NCBI RefSeq assembly: GCF_019469425.1
Contig: NZ_CP048272.1
Coordinates: forward strand, 1,364,001-1,428,000
Direction of reading: 5' to 3'
DNA: 64,000 nucleotides
Source of the DNA: Bifidobacterium asteroides
GTDB lineage: Bacteria; Actinomycetota; Actinomycetes; Actinomycetales; Bifidobacteriaceae
In this document: one piece after another, positions 35,477 through 46,501 of the stretch
How positions within the stretch are numbered: the stretch's first letter is position 1
Layout of the letters: each line of letters begins with the position of its first letter
The notes under the pieces: generated by a model
Databases searched by the model: none
What the model was told of the DNA's origin: nothing
The model's input: the letters and a program-made list of their open reading frames with translations, nothing else
Program-made: the position numbers and the translations under genes

Positions 35477-36138
35477 GTGGCTACTAAACACCTGTGGCTT
35501 ACTATCGACCCACTGTCGGGAATCAAACTCCCACGCAAACAGATCACAGATGAAACGGTGTATCTGACATATGTAGAAGCTGAAGACCTGGCAGAGGAAG
35601 CAGACAAGATCGATCTACCTATGTCGGATACCTTGGTTCGATTCCTCGCATACGTAAGTCTGTGGATCTGCGAAGCAACAGCACTGAAAGACTCAGATCT
35701 AGACTTCAAGAAGCGGCGGGTCAGCGTTCTATGAACCTGAGTGGAAGACAACAAAGGCAGACAGGTCCTAGGATTCCAAAACATGGGGACGCAGGCGGGT
35801 AGCGATTCCCTTTTTCCTTGTTCAGGGCAGCCCCCGAAGCCTTCGTTTTCCGAACCAAACACGAAGAACACATCAACATAAAGAACTGGTATAACCGCAT
35901 CTGGGTGAAAGCGGTGGCCGGGAGCGGACTTGAGATACCTGGGCTCACAATACATAGTCTCCGCCACACTTTCGCATCTCTATCCATCGCTGCAGGGGCA
36001 GACGTGAAAACGGTCCAGAACGCCTTGGGTCATGCGGACGCCAGCATAACCCTGAATGTGTATACGTCGCTCTGGCCTGACCATCTGGATGAAGTGGCCG
36101 AGATCATGGAACAGCAGCGAGACAGGCAACTGAACTAA
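35477..36138 (+). pseudogene. Degenerate tyrosine integrase
   Basis: Two frames. The first (35477-35734) reads LTIDPLSGIKLPRKQITDET, then VRFLAYVSLWICEATALKDS and ends at a stop; the place of the first catalytic Arg (normally TGLRWGEA) is Trp here. The second (35818-36138) has HSLRHTFASLSIAAG, ALGHADAS and NVYTSLWPDHLDE, the HxxR, His and Tyr nucleophile motifs of phage integrases, intact. The N-terminal arm-binding domain is not found. The gene lies beside the tRNA-Arg copy, the usual place for an integrase next to its attachment site. Confidence 0.8.
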
Positions 36139-36196
36139 AGCATTTTCGCCCGTCGTGTCTAATCGTGTCTGAAAGGGAGTGATCCTGATATTAAAT

Positions 36197-36226
36197 AACC
36201 CTTGGAAGCTAATGTTTCCAAGGGTT
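36197..36226. terminator. Bidirectional terminator between integrase and tRNA-Arg
   Basis: Perfect 11-bp arms AACCCTTGGAA and TTCCAAGGGTT around an 8-base loop. On the plus strand it is followed by TCTT (end of the integrase transcript); on the minus strand by ATTTAAT (end of the tRNA transcript). Confidence 0.75.
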
Positions 36227-36231
36227 TCTTG

Positions 36232-36267
36232 TGCGCCAGACAGGATTCGAACCTGCAACCTGCTGAT
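36232..36267. repeat. Direct repeat, attachment site (tRNA copy)
   Basis: 36 bases identical to 31379-31414. This copy lies within the complete tRNA-Arg gene and covers its T-arm and 3' acceptor arm, so the tRNA stays intact after integration. Confidence 0.85.
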
Positions 36268-36305
36268 CCGTAGTCAGCTGCTCTAATCCGTTGGGCTACT
36301 GGCGC
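36233..36305 (-). tRNA. tRNA-Arg (anticodon ACG)
   Basis: 73 bases on the minus strand. A 7-bp acceptor stem GCGCCAG/CTGGCGC, an anticodon arm with loop CTACGGA giving anticodon ACG, and a T-loop GGTTCGAATCC are all readable. No CCA is encoded. It is the integration target of the adjacent phage-like element. Confidence 0.93.
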
Positions 36306-36411
36306 AAGTCATCTTGACGAGGAACTCGTTTTTGACAACTCATTTATATTACCGCAGTTGTGGATTCTGTCCAGTCTGGTGTGTCGCGTGGAAAGCGGGA
36401 AGCCACAGCCT

Positions 36412-37221
36412 TCAGACCGACTGTGACCAAGACAGCCAGAGCAGATATTCCACATTGCCATGGGCTCCCGTTATGGGAGATGGCATGGTAGCACGGACAG
36501 CAAATCCATGCTCACGTGCACAGGCCAAGACCCGCTCCAACGCCTCCTGCCTGCGGTCCTCGTCAGTCACAATGCCATGATGGCCCAGCAGGCTGCGTCC
36601 CACCTCGAACTGGGGCTTGACCAGCAGCAGACAGTTGGCAGCAGGTGCCAGCAAGGCAGGTAGGACGGGAATGACATAGGTCAGCGAGATGAAAGACACA
36701 TCCGAAACCACATATTCCGGATGATACGGCAGATCTCCCGGCTGGACTTCGCGTATGTTGACACCGCTCCTGTCAATCACCCTAGGATCAGCGGCAATCC
36801 GTTCCAGCAACTGTCCGTGGCCCACATCAAGGGCGATAACTCGCCTTGCCCCGTGCCTGAGCAGAACGTCAGTGAAACCGCCCGTGGAAGCCCCGATATC
36901 GAGACAGAGCCTGTCCTGCGGACCGGGCATCCCCTGCGCCGCAAAAGTCGTCAGGGCGCCCTCCAGTTTCAGCGCTCCCCGGGAGGCATAGTCATCGCCC
37001 GGATCCAGAAGAATCACATCGCCTGGCTGGACGCTCTGAGCAGGCTTTGATGCCAGATGATCGTTGACCGTAACCCGGCCCTGCCGAATCAACACCTGGG
37101 CTCTGGCACGTGAATCCGTCAGCCCCTGTGCAGACAGGATACGGTCAAGCCGGTCGCGGGTGTGAGCCACAGTCCTTCGACGACCGTCCGCAGCGCTGAC
37201 GACCGTGTCCTCAACGTTCAC
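36412..37221 (-). CDS. tlyA: TlyA family 16S/23S rRNA (2'-O)-methyltransferase
   Basis: 269 residues. An S4 RNA-binding domain (about 22-80: RLDRILSAQGLTDSRARAQV, GRVTVNDHLASKPAQ) is followed by an FtsJ-like methyltransferase domain with the SAM loop CLDIGASTGGFTDVLL, VIALDVGHGQL, VVSDVSFISLTYV and the catalytic-lysine motif LLVKPQFEVGR. TlyA methylates ribosomal RNA at the capreomycin-relevant sites in mycobacteria. Overlaps the preceding small gene by 4 bases, so it is co-transcribed with that gene and the HAD phosphatase, a cluster common in actinobacteria. Confidence 0.92.
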   Translation of the reverse strand: MNVEDTVVSAADGRRRTVAHTRDRLDRILSAQGLTDSRARAQVLIRQGRVTVNDHLASKPAQSVQPGDVILLDPGDDYASRGALKLEGALTTFAAQGMPGPQDRLCLDIGASTGGFTDVLLRHGARRVIALDVGHGQLLERIAADPRVIDRSGVNIREVQPGDLPYHPEYVVSDVSFISLTYVIPVLPALLAPAANCLLLVKPQFEVGRSLLGHHGIVTDEDRRQEALERVLACAREHGFAVRATMPSPITGAHGNVEYLLWLSWSQSV

Positions 37222-37538
37222 TTGCCCTCCCGGTTCAGGTCGTGCTGGAGCCCGGCCAGCACCTTGCCGAGCAGCTCGACCTGTTGGGCATCGTCCAGAT
37301 CGTCCAATTGAGCCAAATCAGGGAAACGCTCCAAAAGAGGTGCCATGGCCTGCTTATCCATGGGCTCTTCGGGTGCTGAGGCAGTCGTATCCTCATCATC
37401 CGCCTGAGAGGACCGTCCAGAACGCCCAGACTCTACAGGCTGCCCGGTCTGGCCAGACTGGGCAGGTGGCCCGTAGTGATTGGACTCCTGGGATGGTCCA
37501 CTCGCTCCCGGCTGTCCGGAGTCGACCTCTTCCGACAT
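37218..37538 (-). CDS. Conserved hypothetical protein between HAD phosphatase and tlyA
   Basis: 106 residues. The first 65 are polar and Gly/Ser/Gln-rich, probably disordered. The last 40 (APLLERFPDLAQLDDLDDAQ...VELLGKVLAGLQHDL) form an amphipathic helical segment. Similar short proteins sit in the same place in other actinobacteria. Overlaps tlyA (ATGA) and starts 5 bases after the HAD gene, so it is translationally coupled. No function assigned. Confidence 0.7.
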   Translation of the reverse strand: MSEEVDSGQPGASGPSQESNHYGPPAQSGQTGQPVESGRSGRSSQADDEDTTASAPEEPMDKQAMAPLLERFPDLAQLDDLDDAQQVELLGKVLAGLQHDLNREGK

Positions 37539-37543
37539 GGCCG

Positions 37544-38608
37544 CTATGCCCCGACGACGAAGGCGGGCAGATCCAGCGCGTCCATGTCTCCGCCACGATC
37601 CTGGTACTCCCAGAGCGCACAGGCGCAGGCCCGCACAGCATCCAGATCGGACAGGGGGTCGCCGCCACCATCAAGAGCATGCAGAGTCACATGCCCGTCA
37701 TCATCCACCTTTGCGGTTTGGCCGCCGCAGTGCCAGGTCTGGTCGGCCTCCTTACTGGGCTGGGGTTGTGGTGCAGTCAGGCCGCGCAGGTCTTCAGCCA
37801 GATAGGTAGGCCGCAACTTGGCCGGTGCAGTCAGAATGGCAGGTGTTCGGGCCACACCCGTCAGGACGAGCATTGAGTCGTACCCGCCCCGGTTGGCTGC
37901 CTCGATGTCGGTGTCCAGACGATCGCCCACAGGCAGGCACCGGCCGATGTCCAAGCTCTTCTCCTGGCTGTCGGTCAACAGCTGCCGTGCCTCGTCGTAC
38001 ATGGCCGATTCCGGCTTGCCGGCCGAGTCCTCCGGCTGCTTGCCAGTAGCCAGAATCACCGGTTGGAGCATAGCCCCATTCCCGGGCGCCATGCCACCTT
38101 CGCGGGGCAGGGTCTGATCCTTGTTGGTAGTGAAGTAGCGTGCACCGTTTTCGATGGCAAAGGCGGCCTGGGCCAGGTCCTGCCAGCTCAGCTCGGGATA
38201 CCAGGCCTGAATGACGGCCTCTGGCTTATCTGCGGCCTTGTTTACCGGCACCATTCCGTTAAGGCGGATCTGATCACGTAGATGATCGGATCCAATGACG
38301 AGCACCCTGGCTCCCTCCTGCAGGTGTCGGCGTAGCATTCGTGCGGCGACTACGGCCGAGGTGATGACCTGGCCATCGTCCAGGGTCAGACCGAACCCGC
38401 GCAGCTGATCGGCCACTACATGGGGAAACCGGGATGCATTGTTGGTGGTGTAGGCCATGCGCATGCCGAGCGTCTGAGCGCGGTCGATGCCCTCGGCCGC
38501 ATGCTCAACAGGGTCAGCACCCCGGTAGACCACCCCATCCAGGTCAAGCAGTGCCAGATGATAGGTCTTTGCCGGAGCGTCGCCAGTTCCTTTGAGGAAT
38601 ACGGTCAC
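37544..38608 (-). CDS. HAD-superfamily phosphatase, NagD/PGP-like
   Basis: 354 residues from GTG 38608, overlapping the stop of the TPR gene (TAGTG). Motif I LLDLDGVVYRG, motif II region YTTNNASRFP, a type IIA cap with GSDHLRDQI, and motif IV VGDRLDTDIEAANRGGYDSMLVLTGV identify a class IIA HAD phosphatase of the NagD/phosphoglycolate phosphatase/4-nitrophenylphosphatase group. The C-terminal 80 residues after the catalytic core form an extra poorly conserved domain. The substrate is unknown; a housekeeping phosphatase role is likely. Confidence 0.87.
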   Translation of the reverse strand: MTVFLKGTGDAPAKTYHLALLDLDGVVYRGADPVEHAAEGIDRAQTLGMRMAYTTNNASRFPHVVADQLRGFGLTLDDGQVITSAVVAARMLRRHLQEGARVLVIGSDHLRDQIRLNGMVPVNKAADKPEAVIQAWYPELSWQDLAQAAFAIENGARYFTTNKDQTLPREGGMAPGNGAMLQPVILATGKQPEDSAGKPESAMYDEARQLLTDSQEKSLDIGRCLPVGDRLDTDIEAANRGGYDSMLVLTGVARTPAILTAPAKLRPTYLAEDLRGLTAPQPQPSKEADQTWHCGGQTAKVDDDGHVTLHALDGGGDPLSDLDAVRACACALWEYQDRGGDMDALDLPAFVVGA

Positions 38609-40767
38609 TATTCAGTCCTAGCTTCATCAGACGTATCGGACTCATTGACCTGCTCATCCTTGGCCTGTTCAGTTTCATGATCGATAGTGCCTGCCTCGGA
38701 TCCTGCAGCCTGGACAGTCGCGTCACCGTTGTCAGCAGCAGATTTATCGGCGACAGCCACGTCAGCTTCGCTACCGTTCTGGTCACTTTGAGACCCATCG
38801 TCCGAAGTTTCTGCATCAAGGCGAGAGGACTCCCCCCCGGGTTGCTTCACAGTATCTGACGATTCCGGCACTTCAGATTCCGACACTTCAGATGAAGCAG
38901 TTGAGTCGGACGAACCAGTCGAATCAACCGCGTCGGATGTATCAGTCGAATCAGATGTATCAGTCGAATCGGATGAGTCACCAGTGTCAGTTGAGTCCGC
39001 TGAATCGTCCGAAGCAACTGATTCTGGAGATTCCTCAACCAGGCTGTCATCGGCACCCTGATCGGATGCATCAGTGACATCAGACTCAGCGGCCTCAGTC
39101 TCAACTTCAGCCTCATCCGAGTCATCCTCGCCGCCATCCGGGTCAATGGAGAGATCCTCCATCATGGCCGGATCCAGGTGCTCCAGGTCGTAGTCAATCA
39201 GGATTTCCTCGGACTGTCCGCCATTCTGGCCGTCCTCGTCCTCATCCTCGTCGGCATACTCCGCTTCCAGCCGATCCAGCAGGGGTTCCAGCTCCAGGGC
39301 CTCCTGGCTGCGTCCAGCCTGTTCGAGGAAGTTCTGCTCGGCCTGCACAGCGCGCATCCGATAATCGCCGCTGAGCCCACGGGCCTTGACCAGGGCCTGA
39401 ACAGTCTCGATGGCCTTGTCCCACAGGCCCAAATCGCCCAAAGCTCCGGCATAGACCAGGAACATCTCCGCCTTGGACTCGCCCTGCAGCTGACTGCCCT
39501 CCTCGGAGGTGGCCTCCTCAATGGCCTTGCGGGGATTGCCCAGACCCCGCTCGCAGTCGGCGATGAAGGGCAGGTAATCAGAATAGCCGTTCATGCGGTG
39601 TGCGGTGCGGAACTCCTTCAAGGCCAGCTTGTAGTCGCCCTGACGGTAAGCCACCAGGGCCAGCGTCTCACGAGCAAGATCGATCCGCGAGGCCTGCCGG
39701 GCAGCCCACTTGGCATGAGCCAGAGCCCCCTGGGGATCGGTCTCCTCCAGCGCGTAGGCGGCCAGAATGTGCAGGCCGATGTTCTCCGCGTGCTCCTTGC
39801 TCAGTCCGCGCAGGCGCAGACGGTCATCCTTGGAGAGCATGGACCATTCCAGGCCCTTGGGCATCTTGGGCTCGCCAGGCCGACGATCCGTGTAGGGGTT
39901 CTGCGAGGGGTAGGAGATGGTGCCGTCTGAGTTGCGGCGACCGCGGTCATAGCCATTCTGACGGTCACGCTGATAGACTCCGCGGCGATCATCACGACGA
40001 CGGTCATCGTGACCATGCTGGCCCTGGTACCTGTCGCCATGGGAACGGTCGCCCCGATAGCCGCCTTGACGATGGTCGTCACGGGAACGGTCGCCATAGG
40101 AGCGATTGCCATAGGAACGATTCCCACGCGAACGGTCCTGACGTGGACGGTCATCCCGGGAGCGGTTGTTCCATGGACGATCCCCGCCGGACCGCTCATC
40201 CTGTCGACGACCAAACCTACGGTCGTCACCCTGACGGCGGTCACCGTGGAAGCCCTGACCACGATCACGGTCACGGTCATGCCGCTGGTAGCCACGTCCG
40301 GAACGACGTTCGCCATATCCCGACCGACCGCGGTCGTTGTCATGATCACGATGCCCGTATCCGCCATGCCCATTGGCATGGAAGTCACGACGTGGACGGT
40401 CTCCATCCTGCCGACGGCCATGGCGATCCCGGTCGGAATCCCTGCGGAAGCCGCCGTGACCATCCTGACGGTCATGCCTGTATCCGCGATTGTCACGGTC
40501 GAACCGGTCGTGCCCTCGCCCGCGGAAGGGCCTCTGGCCATTCCTGTTCTCGGAACGACGCTCCTCGCCGCCTTCGCCGTCATGGTTGTGGAAGTTGCCG
40601 GAACGGTGACCTCCTGAACGATATCCTCCGGAGCGGTACCCGCCCGAGTGAGAACCGCCCTTGTGGAAGCCCGAAGAGCGATGGCCGCCCGACCGGAAGC
40701 CGCCTGGGCGCGAACCGCCCCGGCCCCGTCCGCGATCGCCCCGGGAATGATTGTGTTCTTCTGCCAT
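38608..40767 (-). CDS. TPR-like protein with Arg/Gly/His-rich N-terminus and acidic C-terminal tail
   Basis: 719 residues from ATG 40767 (AAGGATACTG upstream). Residues 1-295 are low-complexity, dominated by Arg, Gly, Asp, His and Tyr with GGHRSGGY and DRDRxG repeats, resembling eukaryotic RGG regions. Residues 300-505 are helical and TPR-like (LRGLSKEHAENIGLHILAAY, AYRQGDYKLALKEFRTAHRM). Residues 506-719 are almost entirely Asp, Glu, Ser, Thr and Ala. Homologues exist in bifidobacteria with variable low-complexity ends, to my knowledge. The oppositely charged ends invite RNA binding or self-association, which is inference. Confidence 0.8.
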   Translation of the reverse strand: MAEEHNHSRGDRGRGRGGSRPGGFRSGGHRSSGFHKGGSHSGGYRSGGYRSGGHRSGNFHNHDGEGGEERRSENRNGQRPFRGRGHDRFDRDNRGYRHDRQDGHGGFRRDSDRDRHGRRQDGDRPRRDFHANGHGGYGHRDHDNDRGRSGYGERRSGRGYQRHDRDRDRGQGFHGDRRQGDDRRFGRRQDERSGGDRPWNNRSRDDRPRQDRSRGNRSYGNRSYGDRSRDDHRQGGYRGDRSHGDRYQGQHGHDDRRRDDRRGVYQRDRQNGYDRGRRNSDGTISYPSQNPYTDRRPGEPKMPKGLEWSMLSKDDRLRLRGLSKEHAENIGLHILAAYALEETDPQGALAHAKWAARQASRIDLARETLALVAYRQGDYKLALKEFRTAHRMNGYSDYLPFIADCERGLGNPRKAIEEATSEEGSQLQGESKAEMFLVYAGALGDLGLWDKAIETVQALVKARGLSGDYRMRAVQAEQNFLEQAGRSQEALELEPLLDRLEAEYADEDEDEDGQNGGQSEEILIDYDLEHLDPAMMEDLSIDPDGGEDDSDEAEVETEAAESDVTDASDQGADDSLVEESPESVASDDSADSTDTGDSSDSTDTSDSTDTSDAVDSTGSSDSTASSEVSESEVPESSDTVKQPGGESSRLDAETSDDGSQSDQNGSEADVAVADKSAADNGDATVQAAGSEAGTIDHETEQAKDEQVNESDTSDEARTE

Positions 40768-40790
40768 CAGTATCCTTAATTCCTACGTTC

Positions 40791-42122
40791 CTACTTGCCG
40801 GCCCGGCGCTCAAGTGCGCCCAGGGCCTTCTTTCCTCTGCGAACCAGGGCGAAGCGCCCATGCAGAAAGTCCTTGTTCTCCAAAACCTGATCCGGATCCT
40901 CGACCCGCTGGTTATTCAGGTAGAAACCGCCCGAGGCCACAGTCTTACGAGCCTCGGAGACCGAACGGAAGAGCCCGGCCGCGACTCCGGCCTCAACCAG
41001 ACGTTGACCCTCGCTGGCTGTAGGCAGGGCTCGTCCGCCTTGACCATCATCGACCTTGAGACCGTCCAGCGCGGAATCCATCACATCCTCGTCCAGCTCC
41101 TCCAGGGTCTTGCCACGACCGAAGAGGGCACCCGAGGCATCAATGGCCCCCTGGGCGGCATGCTCGCCGTGCACATAGGAGGTCACCTGCCAGGCCAGGA
41201 CCTTCTGGGCCTCGCGAGCGCCAGGATCCTGGGCGGTCCGCTCCTCAAGACGCTCGATCTCGGCCTTGGGCAGGAAGGTGAAGGTCTTCAGCAACTTGAC
41301 CACCTGGTCGTCAGGCTGGTTGAACCAGAACTGGTAGAAGCGGTAGGGGCTGAACATGGTGGGATCCAGCCAGACCGCGTTGCCCTCGGACTTGCCGAAC
41401 TTCTTGCCCTGGGAGTCCGTGATCAACGGGCTGGTCATAACGTTGACAGAGGCATTGCGCACCTTGCGGATCAGGTCCAGACCGCTGGTCAGGTTCCCCC
41501 ACTGGTCGCTGCCGCCCAGCTGCAGACTGCATCCGTAGCGGTCGAAGAGCTCCAGGAAGTCGTTGCCCTGGAGCACCTGGTAGCTGAACTCGGTAAAGGA
41601 GATGCCCTCGTCGGAATTCAGACGGCGGGCCACCGTGTCCTTGGCCAGCATGGTGCCCATGCGGAAGTTCTTGCCCACATCGCGCAGGAAGTCGATGGTG
41701 CTCATGGACCCGGTCCACTCATAATTATTGACGAACCGGACGGGGTTGTCCCCCTCGGTGTCCAGGAAGCGTCCGATCTGTCCACGCAGGCGCTCGGTCC
41801 ATTCGGCCACGGTCTGCTTGGGATTCAGGGTGCGCTCACCCGACTGCCGAGGGTCGCCGATAAGCCCCGTGGCCCCGCCCACAACGGCGATGGGATGCAG
41901 ACCGGCCGCCTGCAGGTGGCGCATGTTGAGCAACTGGACCAGATTGCCCACGTGCAGAGAGGGAGCTGTGGGGTCGAATCCGCAATAATAGGTCACCGAG
42001 GGGTCGGACAGCACCTTCCTGAGCTCGGACTCGTCCGTGCACTGGGCAATGAGACCGCGCCACTTGAGTTCGTCGAAAAGCGAGTCGAAACCCGCCTGCC
42101 TGAAATCGGTGACCTGCGACAT
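40791..42122 (-). CDS. tyrS: Tyrosyl-tRNA synthetase
   Basis: 443 residues. HIGH-type motif [19 protein letters not shown], tyrosine-binding region [36 protein letters not shown]-type loop [13 protein letters not shown], and a C-terminal S4 RNA-binding domain ([18 protein letters not shown]). This is the bacterial TyrRS layout and length. It charges tRNA-Tyr. No T-box leader is recognised upstream. The TPR gene follows 23 bases downstream. Confidence 0.95.
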   Translation of the reverse strand: MSQVTDFRQAGFDSLFDELKWRGLIAQCTDESELRKVLSDPSVTYYCGFDPTAPSLHVGNLVQLLNMRHLQAAGLHPIAVVGGATGLIGDPRQSGERTLNPKQTVAEWTERLRGQIGRFLDTEGDNPVRFVNNYEWTGSMSTIDFLRDVGKNFRMGTMLAKDTVARRLNSDEGISFTEFSYQVLQGNDFLELFDRYGCSLQLGGSDQWGNLTSGLDLIRKVRNASVNVMTSPLITDSQGKKFGKSEGNAVWLDPTMFSPYRFYQFWFNQPDDQVVKLLKTFTFLPKAEIERLEERTAQDPGAREAQKVLAWQVTSYVHGEHAAQGAIDASGALFGRGKTLEELDEDVMDSALDGLKVDDGQGGRALPTASEGQRLVEAGVAAGLFRSVSEARKTVASGGFYLNNQRVEDPDQVLENKDFLHGRFALVRRGKKALGALERRAGK

Positions 42123-42301
42123 GAGAGGCTACTCCCTATCGAATACTTGATGAATGTATGCTAAACCCTACTATTCTTGCAACAGATACCGACACGGCAG
42201 AGCCCCGGACCGCCGCAGACAAGGCCTCACCAAGCAGGAATCCCCAGGGGGCGAAACCGGATAATCACTGTGAATCGACCACTGCGGATTGGTGATTAAC
42301 C

Positions 42302-42334
42302 GCTGGCCGCTTTTGCCAAGACGGGGCGGCCGGC
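42302..42334 (-). terminator. GC-rich inverted repeat between SGNH hydrolase and tyrS genes
   Basis: Arms GCTGGCCGC (42302-42310) and GCGGCCGGC (42326-42334) pair over 9 bp, with one G-T pair, around a 15-base loop. It lies 33 bases beyond the SGNH stop. There is no T run, so it may be a terminator of the arg-side transcript or only a stem. Confidence 0.4.
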
Positions 42335-42366
42335 TGAATCCTCTCAGCAAAACCACCGCGTCTAAG

Positions 42367-43131
42367 TCAGGAACGCGCAGACACAGACAACTGATTGATC
42401 AGGTCTTGAGGGATGTGGTCGACCACGCAGGCGGCCATGCGCCGGTAACCTTCAACCCCCGGATGAAAGTGATCGATGCCCCAGAAGTCGGGTCGATCGG
42501 TGCCGACATCGTCGCGGGTGGCATCCACGAAGGGCACCGAGGCATCTTGACAGACCTGACGACTGGTCTGAGTCTGGCGGGCTATCCTACGCTCCACCTC
42601 GGCCCTGAGTGCCCGGCCCAGGGCAGGATCCCGATAAAGTTGACCGGAGCTCAGGACCAGCACCTGGCGACCCTTGTTTTTGGCCAGCTCAATGCTGGCA
42701 GCTAGGTCATCCCGCCACTGCTCATCGGTGCGATTGGCCATGATGTCGTTGGATCCTGCACACAGGACCAGCAGATCGGGATGGTCCTGCAGGGCGGGCA
42801 GGAACCGGTAGCGCACCCTGCGGATGGTGGCCCCCAGCCGACCCTGGGTCGACCAGGATACCGGACGCCCCAGCCGGGTGGCCAGGCAGGCGGCTATGTC
42901 AGGAACAAAGCCCTGGCTCTGGTCCTTCACCCCGCAGCCGACCGCCATGGAGTCGCCCACCACCAGCATGGTCAGCGGCTCTAGGTCGCGGCCTTGGTCC
43001 GGAGGCGAGCACAGCCCCTGGCGGGAACCGGGGGGCTCCTTGGCCAGAGTGATGTGCTGTTTGGCCCACCAAGCCTGGACCAGTGCCACCGGATTCATGA
43101 TCGCCGCCGCCTTTCGCTGTTTGCCGTTCAC
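42367..43131 (-). CDS. SGNH/GDSL-family hydrolase
   Basis: 254 residues (an internal ATG at 43098 is an alternative start). The block I motif LVVGDSMAVGCGV carries the nucleophile Ser, block III is LCAGSNDIMAN, and block V is GIDHFHPGVEGY with the catalytic Asp-His pair. No signal peptide is evident, so it is probably cytoplasmic. SGNH enzymes of this kind cleave acyl esters or act as lipases/acetylesterases; the natural substrate is unknown. Separated from argH by 60 bases. Confidence 0.85.
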   Translation of the reverse strand: MNGKQRKAAAIMNPVALVQAWWAKQHITLAKEPPGSRQGLCSPPDQGRDLEPLTMLVVGDSMAVGCGVKDQSQGFVPDIAACLATRLGRPVSWSTQGRLGATIRRVRYRFLPALQDHPDLLVLCAGSNDIMANRTDEQWRDDLAASIELAKNKGRQVLVLSSGQLYRDPALGRALRAEVERRIARQTQTSRQVCQDASVPFVDATRDDVGTDRPDFWGIDHFHPGVEGYRRMAACVVDHIPQDLINQLSVSARS

Positions 43132-43191
43132 CTTGAGGGATTGCCGTTGGGCATTCTAGCGCGGCCATCGGTCCGACGCAGACCAGAAAGA

Positions 43192-45905
<2,714 letters not shown>

Positions 45906-45964
45906 GGCGATCCTCTTTCCTTCTAATTTCACATTTGCAGATATTCAGTTCGTGCCTTCTGCGA

Positions 45965-46501
45965 TCATCGGGCCCTGGCATCCTCCTGGCCGGAGACGAT
46001 GGTCATGAGCCAGTCGGCCCGGGATGATGCCGCCTCATCGTCGGCTGCGATGATCAGAATCGTGTCGTCCCCGGCTATGGTGCCCAGGATGCCCTTGATG
46101 GGCTGGCGGTCCAGGGCGGAAGCCGCATACTGGGCGGCGCCGGCCGGGGTTCTGACCACCAGCAGGTTGCGGGCACGGGCCACCGAGGTGATCAGCCCGG
46201 TCAGGATCTTGGCCAGGTAGGCATCGGTCTTGTTCTCCCCCTCGACCTCAGGCCCCTCGGCTGCAGCGGCCTCCATGGCCTGCTGATCGGTGGTGGCGGG
46301 AATCCAATAGGCCATGCTCCCGTCTGCATAACGCAGCTTGGTGGCGTGCAGGTCGTCCAGGTCCCGGCTCAGTGTGGCCTGGGTCACCTCGATGCCCTGC
46401 TCGGCCAAGAGGGACGACAGCTGCTGCTGGGAGTTGACCCGATGTCGGTTCAGGGCCTGGCGGATGGCGTCCAGCCGGGCCACCTTGGTCGTCGGCCGCA
46501 T
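45965..46501 (-). CDS. argR: Arginine repressor
   Basis: 178 residues from ATG 46501, overlapping the argF stop by one base. The N-terminal winged helix has ARLDAIRQALNRHRVNSQQQL and VTQATLSRDLDDLHATKLRY (recognition helix with SRDL). The C-terminal oligomerisation/arginine-binding domain has GTIAGDDTILIIAADDEAA with the GDDT motif that contacts arginine. It should repress the operon through the palindrome upstream of argC (52144-52157). A Glu/Ala-rich linker of about 20 residues joins the domains. Confidence 0.94.
   Translation of the reverse strand: MRPTTKVARLDAIRQALNRHRVNSQQQLSSLLAEQGIEVTQATLSRDLDDLHATKLRYADGSMAYWIPATTDQQAMEAAAAEGPEVEGENKTDAYLAKILTGLITSVARARNLLVVRTPAGAAQYAASALDRQPIKGILGTIAGDDTILIIAADDEAASSRADWLMTIVSGQEDARAR

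Larger units (their letters stand above)
31379..36267. mobile_element. Decayed phage-like integrative element at tRNA-Arg
   Basis: A 4.9-kb segment bounded by a 36-bp direct repeat that is part of the tRNA-Arg(ACG) gene. It contains a degenerate tyrosine integrase next to the intact tRNA, a primase-like gene, an HNH endonuclease, an HK97-type capsid gene with a frameshift, and two small plus-strand genes. Portal, terminase large subunit and tail genes are not seen. It is either a heavily deleted prophage or a minimal capsid-bearing satellite that has decayed. The integrase damage suggests it cannot excise by itself. Confidence 0.8.

Noticed and set aside
38900-40620. Repetitive DNA suggestive of a tandem-repeat or CRISPR-like array
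   Set aside because: The repeats encode the low-complexity ends of one intact protein. Units are irregular with no spacer-repeat alternation.
39600-42164. Very long open frame antisense to the TPR and tyrS genes
   Set aside because: High GC content and codon bias create long antisense frames. The opposite strand holds recognisable TyrRS and TPR sequences, and the antisense translation is low-complexity.
42123-42366. T-box or other leader upstream of tyrS
   Set aside because: No T-box sequence (AGGGTGGNACCGCG-like) or specifier arrangement is visible; only a simple GC-rich stem remains.
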